A program made the translations under genes and the position numbers. Source: Sulfuricurvum sp. (GTDB taxonomy: Bacteria > Campylobacterota > Campylobacteria > Campylobacterales > Sulfurimonadaceae). From it: a DNA stretch of 64,000 bases. Every line of letters begins with the position of its first letter. Within the stretch, counting starts at the first letter, position 1. The notes beneath the pieces are model-generated. The model made no database searches, had not been told where the DNA came from, and saw only the letters and a program-made list of their open reading frames with translations. The stretch covers positions 164,604 to 228,603 of the forward strand of contig NZ_JAUYFF010000019.1 of assembly GCF_030691015.1 (NCBI RefSeq), given 5' to 3'. Shown here piece after piece: positions 8,014 through 16,059 of the stretch.

Positions 8014-8511
8014 ATGTTAAAACCTAACATCCTCAAACTACTCAACGAACAAATCGCCCTCGAAGATTACTCTGCTAACTTGTATCTCGCGATGAGTTCA
8101 TGGTGTGGACATCAAAAATTGAGCGGTTCAGCCAAATTTCTCGAAGCGCACAGCGACGATGAACATTCCCATATGCGTAAACTTTTTACCTATGTCAACG
8201 AAACGGGTGCAATGGCACGTATCGGCGCATTGAATGAGCCTCCGTATGAGTTCGGATCGATCAAAGATGTATTTGAAAAAACATTTGAACATGAAAAGTT
8301 TATTACGGCAAAAATTAATGCCCTTGTTGAAGCGTGCTTGGCGGAAAAAGATTATTCGACATTCAATTTTCTTCAATGGTATGTTGCAGAGCAGCATGAA
8401 GAGGAACATTTGTTTCGCTCAATTCTTGATATGATTGATATTATCGGACTTGATGGTCGCGGATTGTATCTCGTCGATAAAGAGATCGGAAAAATGTCTC
8501 AAATAGCGTAA
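8014..8511 (+). CDS. ftn: Ferritin
   Basis: The 165-residue protein begins at the ATG at 8014, with AGGAG 7 bases before it; an in-frame upstream extension to 7927 overlaps the DUF2325 gene and is not ferritin-like. Ferroxidase-type ligands are visible: the Glu in QIALEDYSANLY, Glu and His in HSDDEHSHM, the Glu in LVEACLAEKD, and Gln/Glu in YVAEQHEEEHL. It should assemble into the 24-mer that stores cytoplasmic iron. Length is typical of bacterial non-haem ferritins. It has its own candidate promoter and a leader motif shared with a siderophore receptor, which suggests specific iron-linked control. Confidence 0.93.
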   Translation: MLKPNILKLLNEQIALEDYSANLYLAMSSWCGHQKLSGSAKFLEAHSDDEHSHMRKLFTYVNETGAMARIGALNEPPYEFGSIKDVFEKTFEHEKFITAKINALVEACLAEKDYSTFNFLQWYVAEQHEEEHLFRSILDMIDIIGLDGRGLYLVDKEIGKMSQIA

Positions 8512-8516
8512 CACAA

Positions 8517-8539
8517 TTTTTCGGGGCTTTCCCGAAAAA
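8517..8539. terminator. Hairpin after ferritin
   Basis: TTTTTCGGG, a 5-base loop and CCCGAAAAA form a 9-bp stem 5 bases after the ferritin stop. The U tract lies on the 5' arm rather than after the stem, so this is not a textbook rho-independent terminator. It may still end transcription or stabilise the 3' end. Confidence 0.45.
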
Positions 8540-8564
8540 ACTCACCCACTTAGTACTTTATTAT

Positions 8565-8610
8565 AATAATGCTTATCAATATTGACAAAATCACTTTAAC
8601 ACGTCATAAT
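8565..8610 (+). promoter_or_regulatory. Promoter with overlapping Fur box upstream of hemP
   Basis: AATAATGCTTATCAATATT (8565-8583) matches the Fur consensus at 14 of 19 positions and overlaps a perfect -35, TTGACA (8582-8587). A 17-base spacer and CATAAT (8605-8610) complete the promoter. An additional half-match, AATTATCAT, lies at 8618-8626 just before the ribosome binding site of the first small ORF. Binding of Fe-Fur would block RNA polymerase directly, giving iron-repressed expression of hemP and the receptor. Confidence 0.65.
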
Positions 8611-8638
8611 TGCGAATAATTATCATAAAGGAATTCTC

Positions 8639-8716
8639 ATGCAATCTTCAAAAACTCAAAAATGCTTATCCGATAGTTCAATTCACCGTCTTATACGGAG
8701 TGGACGTGCATGTTAA
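8639..8716 (+). CDS. 25-codon upstream ORF overlapping hemP
   Basis: This small ORF encodes 25 residues starting MQSSKTQKCLSD and ending in RSGRAC. It has a good AAAGGA ribosome binding site, better than that of hemP, and its stop overlaps the hemP start by 7 bases. The leader sequence before its ATG nearly repeats that before the DUF2325 gene. The overlap suggests translational coupling, so it may be a leader peptide controlling hemP or a true short peptide. No homologue is recognised, and translation is inferred only from the ribosome binding site. Confidence 0.4.
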   Translation: MQSSKTQKCLSDSSIHRLIRSGRAC

Positions 8717-8880
8717 AAGAAGAACAAGTAATTGAACCGTCATCTGTAACAGAGTATAATAGTGTTGTTATAGAATCGAAAGAGCTGTTTAAAAACGATA
8801 ATGCAATCCGTATCGTTCATGGCAATGAGATTTATACCTTGAGAATTACCAAAAGCAATAAGCTAATTCTCACCAAATAA
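8710..8880 (+). CDS. hemP: HemP/HmuP family hemin uptake protein
   Basis: The 56-residue product ends in the family signature IRIVHGNEIYTLRITKSNK followed by LILTK, matching the conserved HxGxxYxLRxTxxGKLILTK pattern of HemP. HemP/HmuP proteins are small cytoplasmic proteins found with haem and siderophore receptor genes; in some bacteria HmuP activates the receptor gene. Here the gene follows a Fur-box promoter and precedes a TonB-dependent receptor by 34 bases, separated by a hairpin. The first half (about residues 1-30) is acidic and variable, as usual. Confidence 0.85.
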   Translation: MLKEEQVIEPSSVTEYNSVVIESKELFKNDNAIRIVHGNEIYTLRITKSNKLILTK

Positions 8881-8898
8881 TCGGTGCTTAGGCACCGA
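8881..8898 (+). other. Hairpin between hemP and the receptor gene
   Basis: TCGGTGC, loop TTAG and GCACCGA form a perfect 7-bp stem starting directly after the hemP stop. No T-run follows. It ends 8 bases before the AAGGAA-type ribosome binding site of the receptor, so it could act as an mRNA processing, stability or attenuation element that tunes the hemP-to-receptor ratio. Confidence 0.5.
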
Positions 8899-8914
8899 CT
8901 TTCCAAGGAATACC

Positions 8915-10942
8915 GTGCTTTACCGTCCCCTTATCCTCTTTACCTGTACCCTTTCTCTTGCCTGTGCCGAGGAGATACTTCAGCTTGATAAAATAGCCGT
9001 TGAAGAGACCTATAGTGTGATCGAAGAACGTAAAGAAAATTCGATAGCCAAACGTATTATCAAAGGTGAAGAACTCACACAGTACGGTGATATGAATGCC
9101 TTGGAAATGCTCAAACGCACACCTGGTGTAACGATCAGCGAGGGAAAAGGTAAAAAAGGTTCTCCCGGAAAAGGGTACACGAAAGTACTGATCGACGGAG
9201 AGGAAATTTCATCTACCAAGAGAGGAAATCCGCTCGAACATATCTCACCGGATATGATCGAACGTCTTGAAGTGATGACCAACGGTTCAGCAGAATACAG
9301 TGCCGAGTCAATGGGCGGGATTGTTAATATCATCCTCAAAAAACCCGCTTCTGAAGGTAAAACAAGTGCAAAATTGACCGCCGGAGCGTATGAAGGTGAG
9401 CCTATGGCCTCTTTGTTTGCTCAGCAGGAAGGGAAAAGCGGGAAACTCTCTTATCTTGTCAATACAACGCTCTCGAATAATTCGCAGGATGATGCTTCTT
9501 CAACCTCGACCAATGCCTATTATGCGGAAAATGACAATGAATCACGCTATCGCTCGCTCAGTCTCAATACTAAACTGATCTATACACCCTCTACTAAAGA
9601 CAAATATATGTTTGATGGTGCTCTAAATCGGAGTGATTATACTAAAGAGAGTACAGAAGATAGAGTGGGAAGTGTTAATGAAACGCTTCTTCAACACGAT
9701 GAAGGGGATGCGTTGATGCTCTGGGCTAAACTCTCAGGCAGTCATAATCTCTCCGGGACAGAGTTGGTCGAGTGGAAACTCAAATACCATGAAAACAATT
9801 CTGAGGGGCTAACCCGTACCGATAATGCAACAACACTAAGGGAACAAAACGATGAAGGATCGTTTCGGGTTTCGGGTGCGGAGGGGAGTTACTCCAAAGC
9901 GTATGATACACATTTTATCAAAACCGGTGTTGAATTCAAGCGTTTGCATCAGCGAGATGATGTATCCACTTCCTTGAATGGTATATTGGATCCAGATCAG
10001 CACCAGAGTTTACGCGAAGATAAAGGGTCTTTGTATCTTCAAGATGAAATTTCAATGAGTGAACAGATGATTGTGACACCGGGGATTCGCTTTGAACGCT
10101 CCATTCGCCGTTTTGAGCAGACGGCTGATATCGATTATGTAGCCCCATCGCTTCATGCAGTGTATAAACTAAATGAGAATGATAACCTGCGTGCAAGTGT
10201 CGCTAAAACGGTCAAACTTCCCCGTTTGAGCGAGCTTTCCACCTCACTTGACAGTTCACTTGATGAAAATGATCTTAACCATCCCGATGTCACCGGAAAT
10301 CCGAATCTAAAAGAGGAATCCGCACTCAGTTATGAAGTGCGTTATGAACATTTTTTTGATGACAAAGGAGTATTGAGTGTCGGCGGATTTTACCGTGTAA
10401 TCGATGATAAAATTGAAAAATTGACAACATGGAATGGAACCCGATATGTTGAGAGACCTGAAAATGCAGGGGAGGGAAAGCTCTGGAGTTTAGAGTTCGA
10501 ACTTAAAAAATCATTGGATCGTTATGTCAGTGGGTTAGGGGTGTTCGGTAACGCAACGTTTCAAGACTCCTCTCTTGTAACTGATGGCGTGAAAAGAACC
10601 ATAAAAGGAACCAATGACTATATCTACAACATCGGGGTCGATCATAGACTCGAATCATATCGTTTGACCTATGGGGCAGCCTATCGTTACGTGAGTGGTT
10701 ATGATGATCCAATGGATGCGAGCGGTGTTGCTGAATCCCAAGAGGGGTATGGAACGCTCGATTTGTATGCTTCAAAGAGGCTGGATTCAATCTATAAATT
10801 AGGGCTAAACCTCAAAAATGTTACTCAAGAGAGTATCACTACTACTTCTAAACGTTATAGTGCAGGGGTACTGAACGAAACACAAATTGATCATGAACAC
10901 TCCCGCTTTCATTTTCTCATTACGCTAGAGGGACGCTGGTAA
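8915..10942 (+). CDS. TonB-dependent outer membrane receptor, iron/haem-type, substrate unknown
   Basis: The 675-residue protein starts at a GTG with AAGGAA upstream and has a signal peptide (about residues 1-18, ending ACA). A plug domain follows, with VLIDGEEI, MIERLEVMTNGSAEYS and GGIVNIILKKP, then a 22-strand-type barrel ending in the aromatic residue W. The barrel contains VTGNPNLKEES, the NPNL box common in haem receptors but not exclusive to them. Position after hemP and a Fur box points to iron-repressed uptake of haem or a ferric chelate, powered by the ExbB-ExbD-TonB set encoded downstream. A weak hairpin (10948-10965) follows the stop. Confidence 0.85.
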   Translation: MLYRPLILFTCTLSLACAEEILQLDKIAVEETYSVIEERKENSIAKRIIKGEELTQYGDMNALEMLKRTPGVTISEGKGKKGSPGKGYTKVLIDGEEISSTKRGNPLEHISPDMIERLEVMTNGSAEYSAESMGGIVNIILKKPASEGKTSAKLTAGAYEGEPMASLFAQQEGKSGKLSYLVNTTLSNNSQDDASSTSTNAYYAENDNESRYRSLSLNTKLIYTPSTKDKYMFDGALNRSDYTKESTEDRVGSVNETLLQHDEGDALMLWAKLSGSHNLSGTELVEWKLKYHENNSEGLTRTDNATTLREQNDEGSFRVSGAEGSYSKAYDTHFIKTGVEFKRLHQRDDVSTSLNGILDPDQHQSLREDKGSLYLQDEISMSEQMIVTPGIRFERSIRRFEQTADIDYVAPSLHAVYKLNENDNLRASVAKTVKLPRLSELSTSLDSSLDENDLNHPDVTGNPNLKEESALSYEVRYEHFFDDKGVLSVGGFYRVIDDKIEKLTTWNGTRYVERPENAGEGKLWSLEFELKKSLDRYVSGLGVFGNATFQDSSLVTDGVKRTIKGTNDYIYNIGVDHRLESYRLTYGAAYRYVSGYDDPMDASGVAESQEGYGTLDLYASKRLDSIYKLGLNLKNVTQESITTTSKRYSAGVLNETQIDHEHSRFHFLITLEGRW

Positions 10943-11014
10943 AACTTCCCCTCTCTGTAAAGGGGCTATCCCTTTTCCATTAATGCATTCTTAATCTTTA
11001 CAGCTGATATAATT

Positions 11015-11060
11015 AATAATGCTTATCACTATTGACATTAATTCAAAGATGCGTTATATT
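11015..11060 (+). promoter_or_regulatory. Promoter with overlapping Fur box for the siderophore receptor operon
   Basis: AATAATGCTTATCACTATT (11015-11033) differs at one base from the hemP box and overlaps TTGACA (11032-11037). A 17-base spacer leads to TATATT (11055-11060). The geometry is the same as in the hemP promoter, so the two are likely co-regulated by Fur. It probably drives the receptor and piuC and perhaps exbB-exbD-tonB. Confidence 0.68.
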
Positions 11061-11091
11061 TCTACAAATGAAAGTAATTATCAATTGCTTT

Positions 11092-11136
11092 TAGCCAGCC
11101 AAAGCTTTCCATTATCCTTTTAAGCCTGTAGCCAGC
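11092..11136 (+). promoter_or_regulatory. Receptor leader with repeated TAGCCAGC motif
   Basis: The 5' leader contains TAGCCAGC twice (11092-11099 and 11129-11136), plus AGCCAAAGCTTT (11097-11108), which differs at one base from the ferritin leader copy. The elements lie downstream of the Fur promoter and so in the predicted mRNA, ending 14 bases before AAGGAG. A post-transcriptional target is possible, but this is inference. Confidence 0.4.
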
Positions 11137-11161
11137 CACTTCCAAAATTTAAGGAGTGCCG

Positions 11162-13459
11162 ATGGCCTATCATAACCGTTTTTTACATTCACAAATGCTC
11201 CCGATCGGGGCTATGCTTCTCAGTATGAGTGCAAGCTCATTATTGGCAAACTCAGCTGATTCCAATGCTACGATTAAAGCCATTGATATCCAAGAGACAG
11301 TAGAAATAGAACTTCCTCGGTATCAGCCGGGTATTTCTAAAACTGCTAAAACCGGGCAATTGGCTCATGACGTACCTCAGGCAATTACTGTGGTAACGAA
11401 AGAGTTGCTACACGATAAATCGGAATTTACTCTAAAAGAGGCGCTTAGTAACGTATCAGGGCTCACTTTTAATGCGGCAGAAGGGGGACGTATCGGAGAC
11501 AATATGAACTTACGAGGTTTCTATACTTTCGGTGATTTATATCTTGACGGTATCCGTGACGTCGCTCAGTATAACCGTGATACGTTTAATCTCGAATCAA
11601 TTGATGTTCTGCGCGGCGGTGCGGCGATGTTATTCGGCCGTGGTCAAGCGGGTGGGGTTATCAATCAGGTGAGCAAAGATGCGGAAGCTGAAAATTTTGG
11701 CAAACTCTCGATCACTGTCGGCACGGATGACTATAAACGTACTTCAGCTGATGTGAACGTGATGCTAAATGATACGACAGCATTTCGTCTCAATGCAATG
11801 GGAATGGATTCCGGAAGTACCCGCGATGATGTTTATAACGAAACGGTCGGTATTGCACCGACGATTACGTTTGGAGTTAATACCGATAATGAGTTCAGTT
11901 TATCCCATTATTATATGAAAACCCATATCACGCCCGATTACGGTGTTCCGTTTGACGGTGCGACTAAAAGACCTGCCGATGTAGGAAACGAAGTATTTTA
12001 TGGATTTACAGATGACTACGAAGATAACCGTGTCAATATCACAACGGCCAGCTATAGCCATAAGTTTTCTAAAGATACGCAGCTTCGTTCCGTGATCCGT
12101 CATGCCGATTATCTCCGTGATAATTGGGCAACTGCGCCGGGTGGATATGATACGAGTAGCGGGGCGGATGATACGATTACCAGAGGGACAAAAGGAAACG
12201 GTGCAAAAGAGAAAACCGATACATGGCAAAATGATTTTACGACTCAGTTTGAAGCCCTTGGAGTGAAACATGAAGCATTGGTCGGGACGGAATTTTTACG
12301 TGAAGAACAAGTACGATGGGGACATGACGGGTTGTCAACGTATTACCCCAATATATCTTTGGCGAATGGACCGGCGAATGGACTTGCGGCGGTTCCGACG
12401 AATGGGCAACGGGCATTGGCAAACAATGGAATCTGGTATCAGTACGCAACGACAGGTACACGATGGGCAGCGTCAATGCCAACCACAGCTGAATCAGGTT
12501 CAACGCTTCCGGATGCCTATAAATCAGTATATGGCAATAAAGAACGTAATATAAGCGGCGGGTACAAAGGACGTACGTGGGCGGTGTATGCGCAGGATAT
12601 TGTTGAAGTCGCACCGAATTGGAAAGTCATGGCAGGGTTTCGTAAAGATTGGCTAAACATGGATTACTATACCGGAGCGAATATGGTGCAAAATGGAGAG
12701 CTCCATTTTAACGAGATGAGTTACCGTGCCGGATTGTCGTATCAGCCGAGTAAACAACACCATTATTATCTTTCTTGGAATAATTCGTTTAATACGACAG
12801 GAGATCTGTACTCTTTTTCCAATGCGTATGATCCTGAGCGAAGTGAAACGTATGAACTTGGGGCAAAATTTGAACTTTTTGAAGGAGACCTCTCGTTACG
12901 TACAGCAATCTACCGTACGATCAAAGAGTGGGAACGTAATACTGACGTAGCAAGTGCATCAACTAATCCGATCCTCTCAAAAGAGCGTCATACGGACGGT
13001 ATCGAACTTGAAGTTGCAGGTCGTATTACCGATAACTGGGATGTATTTGCAGGCATCGCACTTATGGATCCGGAAGTAGATGCCGTCACGCCGGGCAAAG
13101 ATGATATGTACATTGGTCAAAAACCGCCGAATTCAACCGACTACACGTTTAATCTCTGGACAACCTATAAGCTTGGCAGCGGATGGAAAGTTGGCGGTGG
13201 AATCGAGGGTAAAGGAGAGCGTGCTGTTTACAGCTATGCAAACGAAAGTGCGTCCAATGTATTTAATCCGAATATCGCACCTAGTTATATTCGCTATGAC
13301 GGAATGATCTCCTATACACAAAAGAATTACGCGGTTCAGCTTAATGTGAAAAATCTTTTGGATACTGTTTATTATGAATCGGCCTATATCAATGGAGGAT
13401 TTGTTGTTCCGGGAACCGGACGTACCGCACAGGTGACGTTAGACTATAAGTTTTTTTAA
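11162..13459 (+). CDS. fiu: TonB-dependent catecholate siderophore receptor, Fiu/PiuA-like
   Basis: I choose the ATG at 11162 (AAGGAG 5 bases before) over an in-frame GTG at 11156 inside that site; the product is 765 residues. It has a signal peptide ending near LLANS, a plug domain (about 50-165) with VPQAITVVTKELL, NLRGFYTFGDLYLDGIRD, IDVLRGGAAMLFGRGQAGG and VINQVSK, and a barrel ending in KFF. These plug motifs match the Fiu/PiuA-type receptors for monocatechol and hydroxamate siderophores. The next gene encodes a PiuC/YbiX hydroxylase, the usual partner of such receptors. Iron repression is likely from the promoter. The gene symbol is by family resemblance. Confidence 0.85.
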   Translation: MAYHNRFLHSQMLPIGAMLLSMSASSLLANSADSNATIKAIDIQETVEIELPRYQPGISKTAKTGQLAHDVPQAITVVTKELLHDKSEFTLKEALSNVSGLTFNAAEGGRIGDNMNLRGFYTFGDLYLDGIRDVAQYNRDTFNLESIDVLRGGAAMLFGRGQAGGVINQVSKDAEAENFGKLSITVGTDDYKRTSADVNVMLNDTTAFRLNAMGMDSGSTRDDVYNETVGIAPTITFGVNTDNEFSLSHYYMKTHITPDYGVPFDGATKRPADVGNEVFYGFTDDYEDNRVNITTASYSHKFSKDTQLRSVIRHADYLRDNWATAPGGYDTSSGADDTITRGTKGNGAKEKTDTWQNDFTTQFEALGVKHEALVGTEFLREEQVRWGHDGLSTYYPNISLANGPANGLAAVPTNGQRALANNGIWYQYATTGTRWAASMPTTAESGSTLPDAYKSVYGNKERNISGGYKGRTWAVYAQDIVEVAPNWKVMAGFRKDWLNMDYYTGANMVQNGELHFNEMSYRAGLSYQPSKQHHYYLSWNNSFNTTGDLYSFSNAYDPERSETYELGAKFELFEGDLSLRTAIYRTIKEWERNTDVASASTNPILSKERHTDGIELEVAGRITDNWDVFAGIALMDPEVDAVTPGKDDMYIGQKPPNSTDYTFNLWTTYKLGSGWKVGGGIEGKGERAVYSYANESASNVFNPNIAPSYIRYDGMISYTQKNYAVQLNVKNLLDTVYYESAYINGGFVVPGTGRTAQVTLDYKFF

Positions 13460-13465
13460 GACCAT

Positions 13466-13485
13466 ACTCCCCCTGCGGGAGTTTT
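13466..13485 (+). terminator. Terminator-like hairpin after the receptor gene
   Basis: ACTCCC, a 5-base loop and GGGAGT form a 6-bp stem followed by a short TTT tract. It sits 6 bases after the receptor stop and 55 bases before piuC, so it may cause partial termination that lowers expression of the downstream genes. Confidence 0.5.
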
Positions 13486-13539
13486 GCAGTTAGAGGATTT
13501 TAGTCTTTTAACTTCAAAACTTAGGCAAAGGAAATAAAC

Positions 13540-14223
13540 ATGTTACTCCATATACCCAATGTCCTCACCTCTGAACAGGTAGCACAATGCCGTGAAATTC
13601 TTACCTCCTCAACGTGGGTGGACGGGAATGTTACCAGCGGAACACAGGCGGCAAAAGCCAAAAATAATTTGCAGCTTCCCGAAGAGTCTGAAGCGGCTGT
13701 AGCGTTGCAAAAAATTGTGTTAGATGCTCTAAGCAATAACGCACTGTTTTTTACGGCAGCATTGCCGAAAAAGATTTTCCCTCCGCTATTTAACTGTTAT
13801 ACGGGTGAATTTAATACGTTTGGCAACCATGTTGATAATGCGGTTAGAACGATGCGCGGCGGCGGTAAACGGGTGCGTAGTGATCTCTCGTTTACCCTCT
13901 TTTTCTCTGATCCCGAGGAATATGAGGGAGGAGAGTTAGTGATCGAGGATACATTCGGTTCGCAAATTGTCAAACTTCCGGCGGGTGATTTGGTACTTTA
14001 TCCCTCATCGAGCGTTCATCGGGTTGAACCTGTAACACGAGGAGCACGTATTTCATGCTTTACGTGGCTGGAGAGCATGATTCGTGAGACAGACCGACGA
14101 CGGTTGCTGTTTGATTTGGATATGTCGATTATGGCATTTCGTGAGCGGTTAGGGGATGATGAGGATACGGTCAAACTTACGAGTATTTATCATAATTTAC
14201 TCCGTACATGGGCAGATACGTAA
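13540..14223 (+). CDS. piuC: PKHD-type Fe(II)/2-oxoglutarate-dependent hydroxylase, PiuC/YbiX family
   Basis: The 227-residue protein carries the double-stranded beta-helix iron ligands HxD (in GNHVDNAVR) and the distal His in [21 protein letters not shown], with the 2-oxoglutarate-binding Arg in that segment. The tract [11 protein letters not shown] is typical of the family. YbiX/PiuC proteins are encoded next to Fiu/PiuA-type receptors, as here; their substrate is unproven but may be a siderophore or iron carrier. Length agrees with the usual 226 residues. AAAGGAA precedes the ATG. Confidence 0.92.
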   Translation: MLLHIPNVLTSEQVAQCREILTSSTWVDGNVTSGTQAAKAKNNLQLPEESEAAVALQKIVLDALSNNALFFTAALPKKIFPPLFNCYTGEFNTFGNHVDNAVRTMRGGGKRVRSDLSFTLFFSDPEEYEGGELVIEDTFGSQIVKLPAGDLVLYPSSSVHRVEPVTRGARISCFTWLESMIRETDRRRLLFDLDMSIMAFRERLGDDEDTVKLTSIYHNLLRTWADT

Positions 14224-14251
14224 TAAATACAATAACATAAAGGAAAAAGAA

Positions 14252-14674
14252 ATGGAAGAGTTGAAGTTAGTCGTCGATTATGCGACCTTGGGTATTTTAG
14301 GTGTAATGAGCGTAATAGCGTTTGCGTACGGAATCGAGCGATTTTTTTACTTTCGTTCAGTAAATGTAGAGCATTATGAGACAAAAAACAAAGCGGAAGC
14401 GGAACTTTCTAAAAATTTGACAACGATTTCGGTGATAGGTTCAAATGCCCCCTATGTTGGATTACTCGGGACAGTTGCAGGGATTATGGTGGTCTTTTAT
14501 GAGATTGGACAAAGTGGTGGAATGGAACCTTCAGCTGTCGTTATCGGGCTCTCTTTGGCTCTTAAAGCGACGGCGCTTGGATTGTTGGTAGCGATCCCCT
14601 CTATGATGATTTACAGTGCATGTTTACGAAAAATGGATTTATTGATGGGGGCATGGGAAGATGCGCGCGCTTAA
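14252..14674 (+). CDS. exbB: ExbB, proton-channel subunit of the TonB system
   Basis: The start is the ATG at 14252 with AAGGAAAAAG upstream; an in-frame extension to 14156 would overlap piuC and is not family-like. The product has 140 residues, the short form seen in Campylobacterota. Three hydrophobic segments are visible (about 10-32, 65-90 and 98-128), with the MotA/TolQ-type motif NAPYVGLLGTVAGIM and a Thr/Ala-rich SLALKATALGLLVAIP. It forms the pentameric channel that, with ExbD, uses the proton gradient to energise TonB. It overlaps exbD by 14 bases. Confidence 0.93.
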   Translation: MEELKLVVDYATLGILGVMSVIAFAYGIERFFYFRSVNVEHYETKNKAEAELSKNLTTISVIGSNAPYVGLLGTVAGIMVVFYEIGQSGGMEPSAVVIGLSLALKATALGLLVAIPSMMIYSACLRKMDLLMGAWEDARA

Positions 14675-15044
14675 ACGAGTTGAAGGGATCAATGTCGTTC
14701 CTCTGATTGATGTCGTTCTGGTTTTGTTAGCGATCGTGCTTACCATCTCAACATTTGTGGCATCGGGAGAGATTAAACTTGACCTTCCCAAAGCTGCCAG
14801 TGCAATTCAAACACCGCCGCAAAAGATCGAAATCGCAATCAATGAGAACGGATCACTGTTTTGGAATGGTAAAGAAATGAGTAAAGAAGAGTTAAATATT
14901 CACATTACAGCACTCAACATTGATTCCAGTGTAAGTATTCTTGGGGATAAAAAAGCATTTTTCAATGATTTTATTTTCATTCTCGATCAGCTAAAGCGTC
15001 AAAAAATTGAAAAAATATCGATTGTGACGAAGAGGGACGTATGA
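14661..15044 (+). CDS. exbD: ExbD, TonB system subunit
   Basis: The 127-residue protein has one N-terminal membrane helix. It is preceded by the ExbD/TolR motif INVVPLIDVVLVLLAI, whose Asp is the proton-carrying residue. A periplasmic domain follows (LDLPKAASAIQTPP, then a domain ending VTKRDV). It works inside the ExbB pentamer. It overlaps exbB and, by the ATGA overlap, tonB, so the three are made together. Confidence 0.93.
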   Translation: MRALKRVEGINVVPLIDVVLVLLAIVLTISTFVASGEIKLDLPKAASAIQTPPQKIEIAINENGSLFWNGKEMSKEELNIHITALNIDSSVSILGDKKAFFNDFIFILDQLKRQKIEKISIVTKRDV

Positions 15045-15718
15045 AAACGAAACGTTATTTTTTGCTTTCCGTATTTTTACATGCAGTTCTTATTACTGGG
15101 GCAGTTGCACTATCTTCCATTCCCGAAGAGGAAAAAGAAGAAGAGATTATTTTAGAACTTTCTATGGATGCTTCTGCTCAGGAGTCTCCGATACGGATGA
15201 GTCCTCAACCAGCATCTTCTAAACTGACAACAGCCTCGACGGAACGGATTGAAAAAACTGAAATTACCTCGGTTATAAAAAAAGAAGAGCAAGAAACAAT
15301 TCAAAACGAGGCTTTTGAAGAGCCAAAACCAATCGCGACTGCTCAAGCAACTGTGACAGCTGTACCGCTCAAAGAAATCATACCTACCCCTCCGCCGTCT
15401 CTTCCTGTAGAAAAGATTAATACAGAAGAAGAATATTTGGATGATCATCTCTCTTCTATTCGTGATCTGTTGGTCAAATACCGTAAATATCCATCACAAG
15501 CCGCCCGTTTAAAACAAGAAGGGGTCGTAAAAGTGACGTTTCGACTAAAACAAAATGGTGAGATCGAAGATATTCGAATCCTTGGAAGTTCGGGTTATGA
15601 TATTTTGGATAGTGATGCGATGGCATTGATTCAGAAAACAGCAGAGTATTTTCCAAAACCGCCTAAAACGGTCCGTATTACAGTGCCGTTAAATTACGCA
15701 TTGAAAGTTCGTACATAA
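15041..15718 (+). CDS. tonB: TonB energy transducer
   Basis: The 225-residue protein has an N-terminal membrane anchor (about residues 5-25, containing the His of the SxxxH motif in SVFLHAVL). An acidic and Pro/Lys-rich spacer follows. The TonB C-terminal domain (about 145-225) has KYPSQAARLKQEGVVKVTF and GSSGYDILDSDAM. It spans the periplasm and opens the plugs of the two receptors encoded upstream. The spacer is Glu-rich rather than the classical Pro-Lys/Pro-Glu repeats. Confidence 0.93.
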   Translation: MKTKRYFLLSVFLHAVLITGAVALSSIPEEEKEEEIILELSMDASAQESPIRMSPQPASSKLTTASTERIEKTEITSVIKKEEQETIQNEAFEEPKPIATAQATVTAVPLKEIIPTPPPSLPVEKINTEEEYLDDHLSSIRDLLVKYRKYPSQAARLKQEGVVKVTFRLKQNGEIEDIRILGSSGYDILDSDAMALIQKTAEYFPKPPKTVRITVPLNYALKVRT

Positions 15719-15827
15719 CGCATATGCAAAGAAAGTAATAAACCTAAAGGATCATTTTAGAGGTTATTCGTTAACTGTTGTAGGATAATATGGTTACGAT
15801 TTTTACACTACATTAGAGGAGTACCTT

Positions 15828-16025
15828 ATGAAAGATAATGAACCAACCCTTAGTTCTATCGAGGACTATAACACCCTTGAGGGATCTAAGAAAAAAGTAG
15901 TATGGGCTGTTATTATCAGCGGACTGCTTATCGGCTCTATTTTTTTAGTGGCTAAAATGGTCTATGGTGATGTGGAAGATTCTGTTCCAGTGAGCGAGAA
16001 AATCGGGAAAGTTCCAGTCAAATAA
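15828..16025 (+). CDS. Small single-pass membrane protein, unrecognised
   Basis: The 65-residue product has an acidic N-terminal stretch, a KKK boundary, one membrane helix (about residues 25-46) and a short periplasmic tail ending KIGKVPVK. A good GAGGAG site lies 8 bases before the ATG, and a -10-like GATAAT is found about 40 bases upstream. It stands alone between tonB and the M48 protease gene. The layout resembles small inner-membrane accessory proteins, but I do not recognise a family. Confidence 0.6.
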   Translation: MKDNEPTLSSIEDYNTLEGSKKKVVWAVIISGLLIGSIFLVAKMVYGDVEDSVPVSEKIGKVPVK

Positions 16026-16059
16026 TGGTAAAATCCCCTTTTTTTAATCAAGGAATTTT

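Noticed and set aside
8517..8539. Strong rho-independent terminator after ferritin.
   Set aside because: The stem is good but the U tract is on the 5' arm and A residues follow, so only a hairpin is claimed with moderate confidence.
14156..14251. N-terminal extension of ExbB by 32 residues.
   Set aside because: It overlaps piuC; the ATG at 14252 has AAGGA upstream and gives the usual ExbB start.
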